Source of the DNA: Lachnospiraceae bacterium
GTDB lineage: Bacteria > Bacillota > Clostridia > Lachnospirales > Lachnospiraceae
Assembly: GCA_902363445.1 (NCBI GenBank)
Contig: CABJAB010000003.1
Span: 186,001 to 250,000 of the forward strand
Direction: 5' to 3'
Length of the DNA stretch: 64,000 nt
In this document: positions 15,253 to 25,165 of the stretch, piece by piece
Position numbering within the stretch: the stretch's first letter is position 1
How the letters are laid out: each line of letters begins with the position of its first letter
The notes under the pieces: model-generated
The model's input: the letters and a program-made list of their open reading frames with translations, nothing else
Databases searched by the model: none
What the model was told of the DNA's origin: nothing
Program-made: the position numbers and the translations under genes

Positions 15253-16554
15253 TCATGAACCGGCTTTCTCCCTCAGGAGCTCTTTGATGCTTCCCGCCAA
15301 ATAGAGGGAACCTGCGATAAAGACAAGATCCTCCTCCGATTTCTTTCCCATGGCAAAACCAAACGCCTCCTGGATATTTCCAAAGCTCCAGACCTGCCTG
15401 TCCGTCTTTTTCTGAAATGTCTCCAGGATATTCTTTAACGGCAGAGCCCTGTAGCTGTTAAGCTCCGTCAGGATAAATCCATCAAAGTCCGCGCCCCGGC
15501 AGATCTCATCAATCATTGTCTCATAATCCTTATCCGCCACTGCTGAAAAAAGCAGATACTTTTTTCCGGCGCACGGTATTTTCGTCACAGTCTCAATGAA
15601 CACCCGGATTCCGTCGTCATTATGGGCGCCGTCCATATAAACGCCAGGAAGCACCGGCTCCATCCGTCCGGGCCAGGAGGTATGAAGGAGCGCTTCTTCC
15701 AGCCTGTCCGGCTTTTTCCCCTCCAGAATATGAACCGCAGTCAGAGCCAGCGACGCGTTCATCGCCTGATAATCCGCCACAAAAGGCACGCGGAACTCTT
15801 TTCCTGCCAGCGCTCCTTCTGTCATCCGGAATTCAATCCCCGCTTTGTCTCTCTTTGTGATCTCAAAATCCGATGGATTTACAGGCCAGGCCGGCGCGTG
15901 CTTTTCTGCCGCGGCTTTTCTTATCACATGAGAAGCCTCTTCCCTGCTGTCATCATAGACTACGGGCCTTCCCTCTTTTATGATGCCGGCTTTTTCCCAA
16001 GCGATCTGGGAAATCGTATCACCGAGTATCTCCGTATGGTCCAGCCCGATCGACGCGATCACACAGACCAAGGGGGAATCAATCACATTGGTGGCATCCA
16101 GCCGCCCGCCGAGCCCCACCTCCAGCACCGTGATATCCACCTTCATTTCCCGGAAGATCAGCATGCCGATCAGAAACAGATATTCAAAATAAGAAGGATG
16201 GACAATCTCATCCTTCCTTTCCTCGCACAGATCATAAAGGCGGTGAAAGGCGTCCAGAAACAGCTCTTCGCCGACCTGTTCGCCGTCTATCAGAAATCGC
16301 TCTGTGATATCCACCAGATGGGGAGAAGTGAATGTTCCCACCCGGTACTTGTTTTCCCTCAGGATGCTGCTTATGAACGCACAAACGGAACCCTTCCCAT
16401 TGGTCCCCGCCACATGGATGAACTTCTGTCCTCTTTCCGGGTGCCCGAGAAGCTCCAGGATCCGTCTTTCATTCTCCATCGTGGTCTTCTTAGAAAAGCG
16501 GGGGATATCATTCAGATAATCCTCCGCTTCTTTTATATTCATTCTATATCCCAT
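15253..16554 (-). CDS. folC: Folylpolyglutamate synthase / dihydrofolate synthase
   Basis: FolC adds glutamate to dihydropteroate and to reduced folates, which retains folate in the cell. About 433 residues, the usual size. Motifs are the Mur-ligase ATP site VAGTNGKGSVCAF, TSPHL, the signature VGLGGRLDATNV, and YMDGAHNDDG in the C-terminal domain. The ATG at 16554 follows AGAGGAAACGATC; another ATG at 16575 lacks a site. A sigma-A promoter lies 34 nt upstream. The region between it and the 50-codon gene (15066-15252) holds only AT-rich sequence. Confidence 0.95.
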   Translation of the reverse strand: MGYRMNIKEAEDYLNDIPRFSKKTTMENERRILELLGHPERGQKFIHVAGTNGKGSVCAFISSILRENKYRVGTFTSPHLVDITERFLIDGEQVGEELFLDAFHRLYDLCEERKDEIVHPSYFEYLFLIGMLIFREMKVDITVLEVGLGGRLDATNVIDSPLVCVIASIGLDHTEILGDTISQIAWEKAGIIKEGRPVVYDDSREEASHVIRKAAAEKHAPAWPVNPSDFEITKRDKAGIEFRMTEGALAGKEFRVPFVADYQAMNASLALTAVHILEGKKPDRLEEALLHTSWPGRMEPVLPGVYMDGAHNDDGIRVFIETVTKIPCAGKKYLLFSAVADKDYETMIDEICRGADFDGFILTELNSYRALPLKNILETFQKKTDRQVWSFGNIQEAFGFAMGKKSEEDLVFIAGSLYLAGSIKELLREKAGS

Positions 16555-16587
16555 GATCGTTTCCTCTGTCTGCATAGTTTTTCTTTG

Positions 16588-16615
16588 ATTATAATACAGA
16601 TTTTTCGATATGCAA
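16588..16615 (-). promoter_or_regulatory. Putative sigma-A promoter of folC
   Basis: Minus strand: TTGCAT (16610-16615), 16 nt, TATAAT (16588-16593), 34 nt before the folC start. Confidence 0.65.
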
Positions 16616-16646
16616 ACATTTTATCAAAGGAAACCGTAAAAATACG

Positions 16647-17984
16647 CTACAAAACCTTTCTCTTCCATTTCCCCTGCCGGTAGAACAGATAAGAAAGAAT
16701 CGTGGAGATCGTCCAGCCGATGGGCCAGGACAGCCAGATTCCCGTAGAACGGAAAGGTACGGAAAGAAGGAACGAAAGTATCACCCGGAGCAGGAGATCT
16801 GTAAACGTCGCCACCATGAAGTACCGCATCGCCCCGGCCCCCCGCAGCACTCCGTCAGCCATCAGCTTCAGCGAAACCACAAAATAGAAGGGCGAAACAA
16901 TCTTCAAAAACGTCGTGCCGGTGGAAAGTGCGGTTCCCACATCTGCGCCTGAGGGAAGAAATAAAAGGATCATTTCCTTTCCGAACAGGAAGAATACCGC
17001 CGCGAACGGCACCGCAACCAGAAACGCCATGACCGTCCCCGCCCGGAATCCCTGGCTGACCCGCTCTTCCTTCCCGGCTCCCATATTCTGCGCCGTATAG
17101 CTGGACAGTCCATTGGCGAGCGTCGTAAAGGACGTAATGGTAAAGGTATTCAGTTTGATCGCCGCCGAATATCCGGCAATGACCGAGGATCCAAACCCGT
17201 TTACCCTCCACTGTATAAAAATATTTCCGACGGAAATAAAGCTCTGCTGCAAAATACTGGGTACCGCGATCACTCCGACGCGCTTCAGCATATTGGCAGA
17301 GAACATCGCCGGTCTTTTTTCTGTCTTTACTTTCCTGAGGCGGAAGAGCAGGGTGAAAAAGGCCAGGACACAGGCCGCACCCTGGGCTAAAAAGGTCGCC
17401 CAGGCCACACCCGCCACTCCCATATGGAATCCGGTCACAAACCAGTAGTCCAGGAAAATATTGCTCAAGGAAGAACCGATCAGAAAGTAAAGCGGCGTCT
17501 TGGAATCTCCCAGGGAAGTGAAGATGCCAGTACAGATATTATATAAAAACAAGAACAGAAAACCGCCTATGTAAATCCTCAGATACAAAGCGCCGTCATC
17601 AAACACATTCGCCGGTGTGTTGATCATCTTCATCAAAAATCCCGTGCCCCAGAGTCCCAGCGCAGTCAGAACCGCGGACAGGACCACGGAAGCGATCAAA
17701 GTCGTATAGACCGCCGTCTTCATCTCTTCAAATTTCTTGGCGCCGAACAGCTGGGATATGACCACAGAACATCCGATGTTGCTGCCCACCGCAATGGCCA
17801 TAAAGATCATTGTGATGGGATAGGAAGCGCCCACTGCCGCAAGGGCGGCCTCCCCCGCAAATTTTCCCGCTATGGCGCTGTCGGCTATGTTATAAAGCTG
17901 CTGGAAAATCACACTGACGAACATCGGAATGGAAAATCTCCACAGCACCGATGACGGTTTTCCTTCTGTCAGGTCTTTTATCAT
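16647..17984 (-). CDS. MATE family efflux transporter (first of three)
   Basis: Cation-coupled multidrug/toxin extrusion protein of 445 residues with twelve hydrophobic segments in two homologous halves (DLTEGKPSSVLWRFSIPMF at the N-terminus; QQLYNIADSAIAGKFAGE is the family's helix 2 block). It is divergent from a LysR-type gene, and the 136-nt gap between them contains a long perfect palindrome, so its expression is probably controlled by that regulator. The substrate is not predictable from sequence. Confidence 0.92.
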   Translation of the reverse strand: MIKDLTEGKPSSVLWRFSIPMFVSVIFQQLYNIADSAIAGKFAGEAALAAVGASYPITMIFMAIAVGSNIGCSVVISQLFGAKKFEEMKTAVYTTLIASVVLSAVLTALGLWGTGFLMKMINTPANVFDDGALYLRIYIGGFLFLFLYNICTGIFTSLGDSKTPLYFLIGSSLSNIFLDYWFVTGFHMGVAGVAWATFLAQGAACVLAFFTLLFRLRKVKTEKRPAMFSANMLKRVGVIAVPSILQQSFISVGNIFIQWRVNGFGSSVIAGYSAAIKLNTFTITSFTTLANGLSSYTAQNMGAGKEERVSQGFRAGTVMAFLVAVPFAAVFFLFGKEMILLFLPSGADVGTALSTGTTFLKIVSPFYFVVSLKLMADGVLRGAGAMRYFMVATFTDLLLRVILSFLLSVPFRSTGIWLSWPIGWTISTILSYLFYRQGKWKRKVL

Positions 17985-18074
17985 CTCAAACTCCTCTGCT
18001 TTCCTCTTGATTTTAAGCCCGCATGGAATTATACTACTTTTACATCCATTTGAATAATTCTATTTTTAACGCTA

Positions 18075-18097
18075 ATCCATAGAAAATTTCTATGGAT
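18075..18097. promoter_or_regulatory. 23-bp palindromic LysR-type operator
   Basis: ATCCATAGAAA and TTTCTATGGAT flank one central base as exact reverse complements. The inner part fits the T-N11-A LysR box (TAGAAAATTTCTA). It lies 24 nt before the LysR gene and 91 nt before the divergent MATE gene, the standard position for autoregulation plus control of the neighbour. Confidence 0.75.
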
Positions 18098-18120
18098 ATC
18101 TTATCACTACAGGAGCCGCC

Positions 18121-19011
18121 ATGTCCGTAAATTTTGAATATTACAGAATCTTCTACTTTGTCGCCAAGTACAAAAGCATTACAAGAGCCGCGAGAGCCCT
18201 TTTCCTGTCCCAGCCCACTGTCAGCCACTATATCCGCTGCCTGGAAACGGAGCTGGACTGCTCCCTGTTTCTCCGCTCTAAAAAGGGCGTGACTCTGACG
18301 CCGGAAGCGGAGCTGCTTTTTAGCCATGTGGAAAAAGCCTGCTGCCAGCTCTGGGAAGCAGAAGAGGCTCTGGCCGCCAGCAAATCCCTCGCTGCCGGCA
18401 CTGTCCGGATCGGGGCCAGTGAAATGACTCTCCACAATTTCCTGCTGCCTTATCTGGAAAAATTCCGAAATCTCTACCCATCTCTGAAGCTTAAGATTTC
18501 CTGCAGCACCACTCCCGGGACACTGGCTTCTCTCCGGGACGGCACTTCCGACTTTGCCATCGTCATTTCTCCTCTGGAAAACGCCGAGGGGCTGGAAATG
18601 ACCCCTCTGACTTCCTTTCAGGATATCGTGATCGCCGGCAAAAGCTTCCAGGAGCTTAAAGGCCGTGTCCTGAGCATTCATGAACTGGTACAATATCCTT
18701 TGATCTGTATCAGCCAGGGGACCGCCACCCGCCGTTTCCTGGAACAGCATTTCCTTAGCTGCGGAGCGGTGCTGGAGCCGGACGTAGAGCCTGCCACCAC
18801 CGATCTGGTCACGCCGCTGGTCATCCACGATCTCGGCATCGGCATCGTGCCTGAGGGCTTTGCCTCAGAGGCCCTGTCAGATGGTTCCGTCTTTCAGATT
18901 CCCATAAAAGAAGAGCTGCCGCCCCGACACATCTGTGTGGTGAGCGACAGCTCCCATCCGGTCTCCCTGGCCGGCATGCAGTTTCTGGAGCTGCTGGCGG
19001 AACCGTTATAG
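18121..19011 (+). CDS. LysR-type transcriptional regulator
   Basis: About 296 residues: N-terminal winged helix-turn-helix (YYRIFYFVAKYKSITRAARAL, then LSQPTVSHYIRCLE) and a two-lobed periplasmic-binding-protein-like effector domain. ATG with AGGAG seven nt upstream. The gene is divergent from a MATE efflux gene across a shared 136-nt gap holding a perfect 23-bp palindrome. Typical LysR logic would be autorepression and effector-dependent activation of the MATE gene; the effector is unknown. Confidence 0.93.
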   Translation: MSVNFEYYRIFYFVAKYKSITRAARALFLSQPTVSHYIRCLETELDCSLFLRSKKGVTLTPEAELLFSHVEKACCQLWEAEEALAASKSLAAGTVRIGASEMTLHNFLLPYLEKFRNLYPSLKLKISCSTTPGTLASLRDGTSDFAIVISPLENAEGLEMTPLTSFQDIVIAGKSFQELKGRVLSIHELVQYPLICISQGTATRRFLEQHFLSCGAVLEPDVEPATTDLVTPLVIHDLGIGIVPEGFASEALSDGSVFQIPIKEELPPRHICVVSDSSHPVSLAGMQFLELLAEPL

Positions 19012-19050
19012 GCCCGCCGCGAAGCTCCCCGCTATATTCCTATGACTGCC

Positions 19051-21699
19051 TCACTGCTTCTTTAGCTGGCGCAGGCGCTCCCGCACCTGTTCCATCATCT
19101 GCTCGTATTTCGCCAGCTTCTCTTTTTCCGCCCGAATCTTGGCCTCCGGCGCACGGCTTACGAACTTCTCATTATTCAACATGCCTCTGGAGCGGCTCAA
19201 CTCCTTGTCAAGCCTCTCTTCCTCCTTCTCAAGGCGTTCCACTTCCTTCGAAATATCCACCAGCTCCGCAAAGGGCATATAAATGACCGCTTTGGCCGTC
19301 ACCGCCGACACCGCGTCCTCTGCGATCCCCGCCTTATCAGCTCGGACGGACACTTCGCTTGCATATCCCAGCGTTGCAAAGAAGATCCTGCCGTTTTCAA
19401 AAATCCCGCGGACAGAAGCGTCCTCTGATACCACGATCACCTTTGCCTTTTTGCTGGGCGGCACATTCATAGAGGTACGGACATTCCGGATACTGCGCAC
19501 CGCTTCTTTAATGGTCTCCACCGAATTCTCCTCGCCGGCAAAATTCCATTCCGGCTTATATTCCGGCCATTTGGAGATCATGATGGACTCCTCTTCCTCC
19601 TGCAGGTTGCAGAAGATCTCCTCTGTGATAAACGGCATATAGGGGTGCAGAAGCTTCAGGGACTGGATCAGCACCGTCTTAAGCGTCCAGATCGCCGCTG
19701 CCTTTGTTTCATCTGTATCGCTGTAAAGCCTGGGCTTCACCATCTCGATATACCAGTCGCAGAATTCCTCCCAAATAAAATCGTATACCTTCTGGAGGGC
19801 GATCCCCAGCTCATATTTATCCAGGTTCTCCGTCACATCTTTCGTCAGGGTGTTCACCTTAGACAAAATCCATTTATCGGCGCTAGTCAGATTCTTCACC
19901 TCAGCCTGCTGGTCCTCCGCTTTTTCCAGGTTCATCATGATAAACCGTGATGCGTTCCAAACCTTGTTGGCAAAGTTTCTGCTGGCCTCCACGCGCTCCC
20001 AGTAAAACCTCATATCATTTCCAGGGGCGTTTCCTGTGATCAGCGTCATGCGGAGGGCGTCAGCGCCGAATTTCTCCACAACCTCCAGAGGATCAATGCC
20101 GTTTCCAAGGGATTTACTCATCTTCCTTCCCTGGGAATCCCTTACCAGTCCATGGATCAGCACCGTATGGAAGGGTTCCTTCCCGGTCTGCTCGATGCCC
20201 GAGAATACCATACGGATCACCCAGAAGAAGATAATATCATAACCGGTGACCAATACGTCCGTAGGATAAAAATAATCCATCTCCGGCGTCTTTTCCGGCC
20301 ATCCAAGGGTTGAAAAAGGCCACAGGGCTGAGCTGAACCAAGTATCCAGCGTATCCTCATCCTGAACCATATGCGTGCATCCGCATTTCGGACAGGTATG
20401 GGGGGCCTCCTTCGCTACAACCATTTCTCCGCATTTCTCACAGTAATACGCGGGAATACGGTGTCCCCACCAAAGCTGTCTGGAAATACACCAGTCCCTG
20501 ATGTTCTCCAGCCAGTGGAGGTACGTCTTGCCAAAGCTCTCCGGCACAAATTTGAGACGTCCGGATTTAAGCGCTTCGATGGCAGGCTTCGCCATCTCAT
20601 CCATCTTTACGAACCACTGCTGCTTCACCATTGGCTCAATGGTAGTCTTGCACCGGTCATGCGTCCCCACATTGTGGGAATGATCCGCGACCTTCACAAG
20701 AAGACCTAACTCTTCCAGCTCTTTCACAATGGCTTTCCGTGCCTCATAGCGATCCATGCCTTCATATTTTCCGCCGTTTTCATTGATGGTGGCGTCGTCA
20801 TTCAATATATTGATTTCTTTCAGCCCGCAGCGTTTTCCCACTTCGAAATCGTTGGGGTCATGGGCGGGAGTGATCTTCACACAGCCTGTACCAAATTCCT
20901 TGTCTACATAGGAATCGGCCACGACCGGGATCTCCCGGTTCACAATGGGCAGGATCAGCATCTTCCCCACCAGATCCTTGTACCGTTCATCATCGGGATG
21001 AACGGCTACGGCAGTGTCTCCCAGCATCGTTTCCGGCCTGGTCGTAGCGATCTCCACAAAACGTCCGGGTTCATCCTTCACCGGATAGTTGATGTGCCAG
21101 AAATGGCCTGCCTGCTCCTCATGCACTACCTCTGCATCTGAAATAGAGGTCCGGCATTCGGGGCACCAGTTGATGATTCGGGAACCTTTATAGATATATC
21201 CCTTTTCATACAGGCGGATAAAAACTTCCAGAACAGCCTCGGAGCACCCTTCATCCATAGTAAAGCGTTCTCTGTCCCAGTCTGCCGAGGAGCCCAGCTT
21301 TTTCAGCTGATTGACAATTCTTCCGCCGTATTCTTCTTTCCATTCCCAGGCATATTTCATGAATTCTTCCCGGGTGAGGTCTTCCTTCTGGATCCCCTCG
21401 CCGCGGAGCTTATCGATGACCTTGACTTCCGTGGCGATCGCCGCATGGTCGGTGCCCGGCTGCCACAGGGCCGAATATCCCTGCATTCTCTTATAACGGA
21501 TCAAAATATCCTGCATGGTATTGTCGAGGGCATGTCCCATATGCAGCTGCCCTGTGATATTGGGCGGCGGCATTACAATGGTAAACGGTTTTTTGCTCTT
21601 ATCCACCTCCGCGTGGAAATATTTCTTATCCATCCACTTTTCATACAGGCGCTCCTCAATAGATTGGGGATTATAGGTTTTTTCCAGTTCCTTACTCAT
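19051..21699 (-). CDS. valS: Valyl-tRNA synthetase
   Basis: Class I aminoacyl-tRNA synthetase that charges tRNA-Val and edits misactivated threonine. The 882 residues match the family. Visible motifs: [15 protein letters not shown] (HIGH motif as HMGH), [14 protein letters not shown] (KMSKS), the editing-domain block and a C-terminal coiled coil ([18 protein letters not shown]). Codon 1 follows AAAGGAAAA. The mRNA leader is about 700 nt: promoter at 22395-22423, T-box with terminator, then a copy of the dispersed repeat, then valS. The gene is the first and only one in its transcript. Confidence 0.97.
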   Translation of the reverse strand: MSKELEKTYNPQSIEERLYEKWMDKKYFHAEVDKSKKPFTIVMPPPNITGQLHMGHALDNTMQDILIRYKRMQGYSALWQPGTDHAAIATEVKVIDKLRGEGIQKEDLTREEFMKYAWEWKEEYGGRIVNQLKKLGSSADWDRERFTMDEGCSEAVLEVFIRLYEKGYIYKGSRIINWCPECRTSISDAEVVHEEQAGHFWHINYPVKDEPGRFVEIATTRPETMLGDTAVAVHPDDERYKDLVGKMLILPIVNREIPVVADSYVDKEFGTGCVKITPAHDPNDFEVGKRCGLKEINILNDDATINENGGKYEGMDRYEARKAIVKELEELGLLVKVADHSHNVGTHDRCKTTIEPMVKQQWFVKMDEMAKPAIEALKSGRLKFVPESFGKTYLHWLENIRDWCISRQLWWGHRIPAYYCEKCGEMVVAKEAPHTCPKCGCTHMVQDEDTLDTWFSSALWPFSTLGWPEKTPEMDYFYPTDVLVTGYDIIFFWVIRMVFSGIEQTGKEPFHTVLIHGLVRDSQGRKMSKSLGNGIDPLEVVEKFGADALRMTLITGNAPGNDMRFYWERVEASRNFANKVWNASRFIMMNLEKAEDQQAEVKNLTSADKWILSKVNTLTKDVTENLDKYELGIALQKVYDFIWEEFCDWYIEMVKPRLYSDTDETKAAAIWTLKTVLIQSLKLLHPYMPFITEEIFCNLQEEEESIMISKWPEYKPEWNFAGEENSVETIKEAVRSIRNVRTSMNVPPSKKAKVIVVSEDASVRGIFENGRIFFATLGYASEVSVRADKAGIAEDAVSAVTAKAVIYMPFAELVDISKEVERLEKEEERLDKELSRSRGMLNNEKFVSRAPEAKIRAEKEKLAKYEQMMEQVRERLRQLKKQ

Positions 21700-21774
21700 A
21701 GTCGTGATTTTCCTTTCTTATTGTAGAACAAAGTGCGCCCGCCCACGGGGCATTTCGTGCGGCGAGATATGATA

Positions 21775-21967
21775 CAAAATACTTTATGGAATCATTTTTA
21801 GTTAGCTTCAATTAAGCTCCAGTTTAGCACCGGCAGAAGTTCCGAGCCGTCACGATCTTGGTTCGCTGGCGATGCAGAGGCCGCTTTATCCCCGCTCCAG
21901 GAGTACCGCTCACAGTCAACAGGAAATCTTGATGATTTCCGTTCCATTGATTCCAGAAAAGTATTGG
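21775..21967 (-). repeat. Dispersed MITE-like repeat, copy B, inside the valS leader
   Basis: A 193-bp element bounded by near-perfect inverted repeats: CAAAATACTTTATGGAATCA (21775-21794) against TGATTCCAGAAAAGTATTGG (21948-21967). It carries the shared core CATCGCCAGCGAACC and CGGAACTTCTGCCGG on the minus strand. It lies downstream of the valS T-box terminator and about 75 nt upstream of the valS start, so it is transcribed whenever the T-box reads through. A frame running through the element and its flank (21798-22037, minus) is open for 79 codons and ends DGSELLPVLNWSLIEAN, but has no clear ribosome binding site. Confidence 0.8.
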
Positions 21968-22084
21968 ATATCCACACGGCCCGCGCGTCGGCTGGCAGCG
22001 AGCCGCCTGGATGGAAGCGAATCTCCTCCTGTCTCACCTGATTTATAAGACTAATTTGTTTAAAAAGTATTCAAAGGTATAAAA

Positions 22085-22388
22085 TCAGAAATGCCCTCCG
22101 CCGTCTTCCGACGGCAGAGGGCGAATCATCGCGGTACCACCTCTGGTTGGCTGCGGAAAACTGCCGCAGTCATCTCTGGCCCGGTAACGGGGGCAAACCG
22201 CGGCTGCTTACTTTATCCGTCCAATATCGGACGTTTTCAGCGGCCCGGCTCAGAAGCTACCTTCCTCCAATGCGTTCATGGACAGCCTTTCAGCCGGTGA
22301 GCCGTCCTCTCTGGATGTGCCGTTGGTGTACTCCTCTTCTTCGCAGCCTGTATCTGCTGTTCATTTAAAGTGTTCTTTTAAAAATCAT
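22085..22388 (-). promoter_or_regulatory. T-box leader of valS, probable Val (GTA) specifier
   Basis: T-box RNAs bind uncharged tRNA and allow read-through of a terminator. The conserved T-box sequence GGTGGTACCGCG is at 22130-22141 (minus). It is followed by the terminator stem GCCCTCTGCCGTC / GACGGCGGAGGGC (22093-22122) and a T-containing tail. In the stem I 3' side, GAAGGTAGCTTCT places a GTA triplet (22258-22260) just before the CTTCT that pairs with AGAAG, the expected specifier position, and GTA is a valine codon, which fits valS. A sigma-A promoter (TTTACA 22418-22423, 17 nt, TATAAT 22395-22400) precedes it. The region 21700-22451 otherwise holds only the repeat copy. Confidence 0.9.
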
Positions 22389-22451
22389 GCCCAGATTATA
22401 CTATATCCGGCTTCATTTGTAAAGGGCCAGCCGCCGTTTCCGGACATTTTC

Positions 22452-23213
22452 CTACATATCGTCTTCTTTTTCCCTGCCGTACTCACCGGAAATATCGCCA
22501 AGGGTCTTTTCTTCCGGAGCACAGCCGATGTCACCGAGGGTCTTCGCTCCAAAGCTCCCAGTCACGTCATCATAAGTACATTCTTCCTGTCCTCCGGCTA
22601 TGTCTCCTACGCATTTCTCCTCCGGGACGTTCTCCACGTCTCCGTATATCCGCCTCCCGGAGCCCTTTCCGGCCTCTTCGTTCCATGCCTCAAGGCCTCC
22701 GGCCGCCCTGATCCGTATGATTTTTCTCTGCTTCAGCATCCGGACCGTATACCAAATGAGTTCCAGGCCCATCACCAGGAAGACCGCCACTACAAACCAG
22801 GGCCCTATGGGAACACAGGAAGCCGAGCAGACGGTGACATACACAAACATCGCCATCAGGGACGCGTCCAGCCACGCCAGAAAATCCAGGGTAATCCTGA
22901 CCGCGGCCCGTACATCCTCATCTGTCACAAAATCTTTGAGTTTCTTCGAATAAAGACCTTCCCGGGTCGTGCCGTTCTTACAGATAAGGACTGCGATAAA
23001 ATGGCATCCGTAGATAAAGAACATGACAAAGACCAGCATGAACAGGACTTCTTTTCCTCCCCATTTATCCACAGCTCCCGCGCCATTGTAGTGGCTGGGA
23101 ATCTGATCCGGAATCCTGCTCCAGAACACGAACAGAAAAATAGTGGTGAGCCAGACGCTCAGATGAATGAGCCAGGTTGCGATTCTGTAATTGATACTGC
23201 GATACGGTTTCAT
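22452..23213 (-). CDS. DUF1648-type membrane protein with repetitive C-terminal tail
   Basis: About 253 residues. The N-terminal 170 carry four hydrophobic segments with the DUF1648 signature IPSHYNGAGAVDKWG after the first one; related proteins include SdpI-like immunity factors. The last 65 residues are soluble and contain an imperfect repeat: YGDVENVPEEK, VGDIAGGQEE, LGDIGCAPEEK, LGDISGEYGRE. The ATG at 23213 overlaps the stop of the ribbon-helix-helix gene by one nt (TGATG) and has GGGAGGAG upstream, so the two are translationally coupled. Function unknown; a membrane stress or antibiotic-peptide response role would fit DUF1648 relatives. Confidence 0.75.
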   Translation of the reverse strand: MKPYRSINYRIATWLIHLSVWLTTIFLFVFWSRIPDQIPSHYNGAGAVDKWGGKEVLFMLVFVMFFIYGCHFIAVLICKNGTTREGLYSKKLKDFVTDEDVRAAVRITLDFLAWLDASLMAMFVYVTVCSASCVPIGPWFVVAVFLVMGLELIWYTVRMLKQRKIIRIRAAGGLEAWNEEAGKGSGRRIYGDVENVPEEKCVGDIAGGQEECTYDDVTGSFGAKTLGDIGCAPEEKTLGDISGEYGREKEDDM

Positions 23214-23401
23214 CACAGCTCCTCCCTTTTACTCCCCTTTTTCCGTCCCCTCACGGCTTCCGTCAAAAGGAATTCAATCTGCCCGTTGATGGAACGAAAA
23301 TCGTCCTCTGCCCACTGAGCCAGCTCATTCCAGAGAGCCGGCGACAGCCGGAGGAGCACTTGTTTTTTATTTTTATCCTTTTCGTTCTTCTGCACGGGCA
23401 T
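23213..23401 (-). CDS. Ribbon-helix-helix DNA-binding protein (Arc/MetJ fold)
   Basis: A 62-residue protein with a basic start and the RHH pattern: beta-strand KKQVLLRLSPALWNELAQWA, then helix DDFRSINGQIEFLLTEAV. The start at 23401 has GGTGAGAAA upstream; another ATG at 23416 lacks a site. It is followed by the DUF1648 gene in an overlapping arrangement. RHH proteins bind DNA as cooperative dimers at tandem short repeats. The three phased repeats at 26975-27004 upstream of the SPFH gene, at the head of the same gene run, are a plausible target (inference). Confidence 0.8.
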   Translation of the reverse strand: MPVQKNEKDKNKKQVLLRLSPALWNELAQWAEDDFRSINGQIEFLLTEAVRGRKKGSKREEL

Positions 23402-23470
23402 TTTCTCACCTACCATTCTAACGGAATCCCGCTCTGTTTACAAGAGCCGCCGGTGTTTTCCGGTATTCCT

Positions 23471-25165
23471 TTATTCTAAGCTTTCGATCCGCCTGATCCC
23501 ATAGGCCATGACTCCCTTGTACAAAACGAAGGAGATGGCCGCCAGAAGCACACATGCCACAGCGGCATACGCGATCAGAGGAAGGCTGAGGATCTTATAC
23601 AGCCAGAAAATCAGCATTCCTATGCCGACTCCGGCAATCAGGTTCAGAAGCATCCCGACCATGACGTTCATATTCTGTTTCACGGCCTGCTGTTCACTCT
23701 CCCAGGTCAGCTTAGGATGGAACAGATCCATAAACAGCTGGATCAGGCACTGGATCAGATTGGCCAGGACACTCCCTATTAAGGCAAACGGCAGGATCCA
23801 TACAGGAAGCCCAAAACCTCCCATCAGCACAAGGAGGATGATCAGGCAGTATAAGGTCGTACCGCCGACCCCGATATAAAGGCCTGAGAGCAGCTTCGCC
23901 TGAAGCTGTGTACGGAAAGATACGGGAATCGCTTTCATAAACTGGAAGTTCTTTCCCTCTCTGGAAATCGCGGTGCCAGCCACATAATTGAAGAGTCCCG
24001 CTCCCAGCGATACGCACAATACGCCAAACAGGACAACAGCGCCGGCTCCTGTGCTTCCCAGATCCAGTGCGGAAAGCAAACCGCCGATATCAATCCCTCC
24101 TGACTTGCTGAACTGCAATACAATCGGAATCAGGAAAAAGAGCGGCCATAAAAACACCAGCATCACACAATTCATAAAGTAAATGGGCGTCCGTATCAAA
24201 AGTCTCAGCTCCTTTAGCAGATATGCCTGCCTCGGGCTGCGCCGCCTGTTCAGCTTATGGCTTTCTCTGGAAGAAACCGCTTTCCTCCTGGCTGTCGTCT
24301 CCCGCATTCCCATGGCTCCTACAAAATACAGCCTTTGGGCTATCAGAAAGAAAACCACCAGCGCAAGAGCCGTAATCCCCAGAAATATCAGCATGGACAG
24401 GATGCTTCCCTCCGCCACCCCCTTTTCCAGGAAACGAAGAGACGGAAAGATCCCGTTCATAAGCCCCATCAGGGAATTCCTTCCCTTCATCAGCATATCC
24501 ATCAGCTGCTGATTTCCCATATTACCCATGCTTGAGGTGAAGCTGCTGATCCCAAACGCAAGGACAAGGCTCAGAATCACGCTGATAATGCTGAGAAAGT
24601 CCTTGTTTTTCGCCTTTTTAAACACTCTCATGATAACCATGGAGAGAATGGCGCTGTATACCAGCGGCATAACGGGAAGCAGGATCACAGCTATAACAAT
24701 GAAGATCCAGAACATCGCCCCGGCTCCTGACGCAATCCCATATCCCACAAGGAACGGACAGAGAAAGTACAAGGATGTCAGGTACGTATACAGAAGCGAA
24801 ACGGTAAATTTCGCCCCCACTATCTGCCAGGGGTGCAGCGGCAGGTAAAGCAGCTTTTCAATATCTCCGGTCATATAAAATACGGAGATGATCATCGGAA
24901 ATCCCAACATCAGGTTCATGATCGAGCCTGCGAAGAAAGCCAGCTCCAGCGCCACTCCTTCCTGTCCAATAGGGGCCAGAAGCCCGTACGCGCCTCCTCC
25001 TGCCTTATATAACATCCCGATCATGGGAATCAGACAGACGAGAAGGATGAGCCACATAACTCCCTGGCTGAGATTGCGTTTCTTCTTTTTATTTTTTCCG
25101 GAAGCAGCGAATCCTCCCAGGCCGGATTTTAACAGCTTCCTTGTCAGTATCAGATATTTACGCAT
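23471..25165 (-). CDS. ABC-2 type exporter membrane subunit
   Basis: A 564-residue integral membrane protein with about 12-14 hydrophobic segments and a basic N-terminus (SGKNKKKKRN). A block EKLLYLPLHPWQIVGAKF sits in the first cytosolic loop, a pattern seen in large bacterial ABC-2 permeases. Its start overlaps the end of the ATPase gene by 8 nt, so both are coupled and form one exporter. No substrate can be named; the link to SPFH, RHH and DUF1648 genes points to envelope stress or peptide export. Confidence 0.85.
   Translation of the reverse strand: MRKYLILTRKLLKSGLGGFAASGKNKKKKRNLSQGVMWLILLVCLIPMIGMLYKAGGGAYGLLAPIGQEGVALELAFFAGSIMNLMLGFPMIISVFYMTGDIEKLLYLPLHPWQIVGAKFTVSLLYTYLTSLYFLCPFLVGYGIASGAGAMFWIFIVIAVILLPVMPLVYSAILSMVIMRVFKKAKNKDFLSIISVILSLVLAFGISSFTSSMGNMGNQQLMDMLMKGRNSLMGLMNGIFPSLRFLEKGVAEGSILSMLIFLGITALALVVFFLIAQRLYFVGAMGMRETTARRKAVSSRESHKLNRRRSPRQAYLLKELRLLIRTPIYFMNCVMLVFLWPLFFLIPIVLQFSKSGGIDIGGLLSALDLGSTGAGAVVLFGVLCVSLGAGLFNYVAGTAISREGKNFQFMKAIPVSFRTQLQAKLLSGLYIGVGGTTLYCLIILLVLMGGFGLPVWILPFALIGSVLANLIQCLIQLFMDLFHPKLTWESEQQAVKQNMNVMVGMLLNLIAGVGIGMLIFWLYKILSLPLIAYAAVACVLLAAISFVLYKGVMAYGIRRIESLE

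Noticed and set aside
22278..23318. A 346-codon plus-strand frame over the valS T-box and DUF1648 gene
   Set aside because: It covers a structured RNA leader and two coupled genes on the other strand; the sequence shows no family features.
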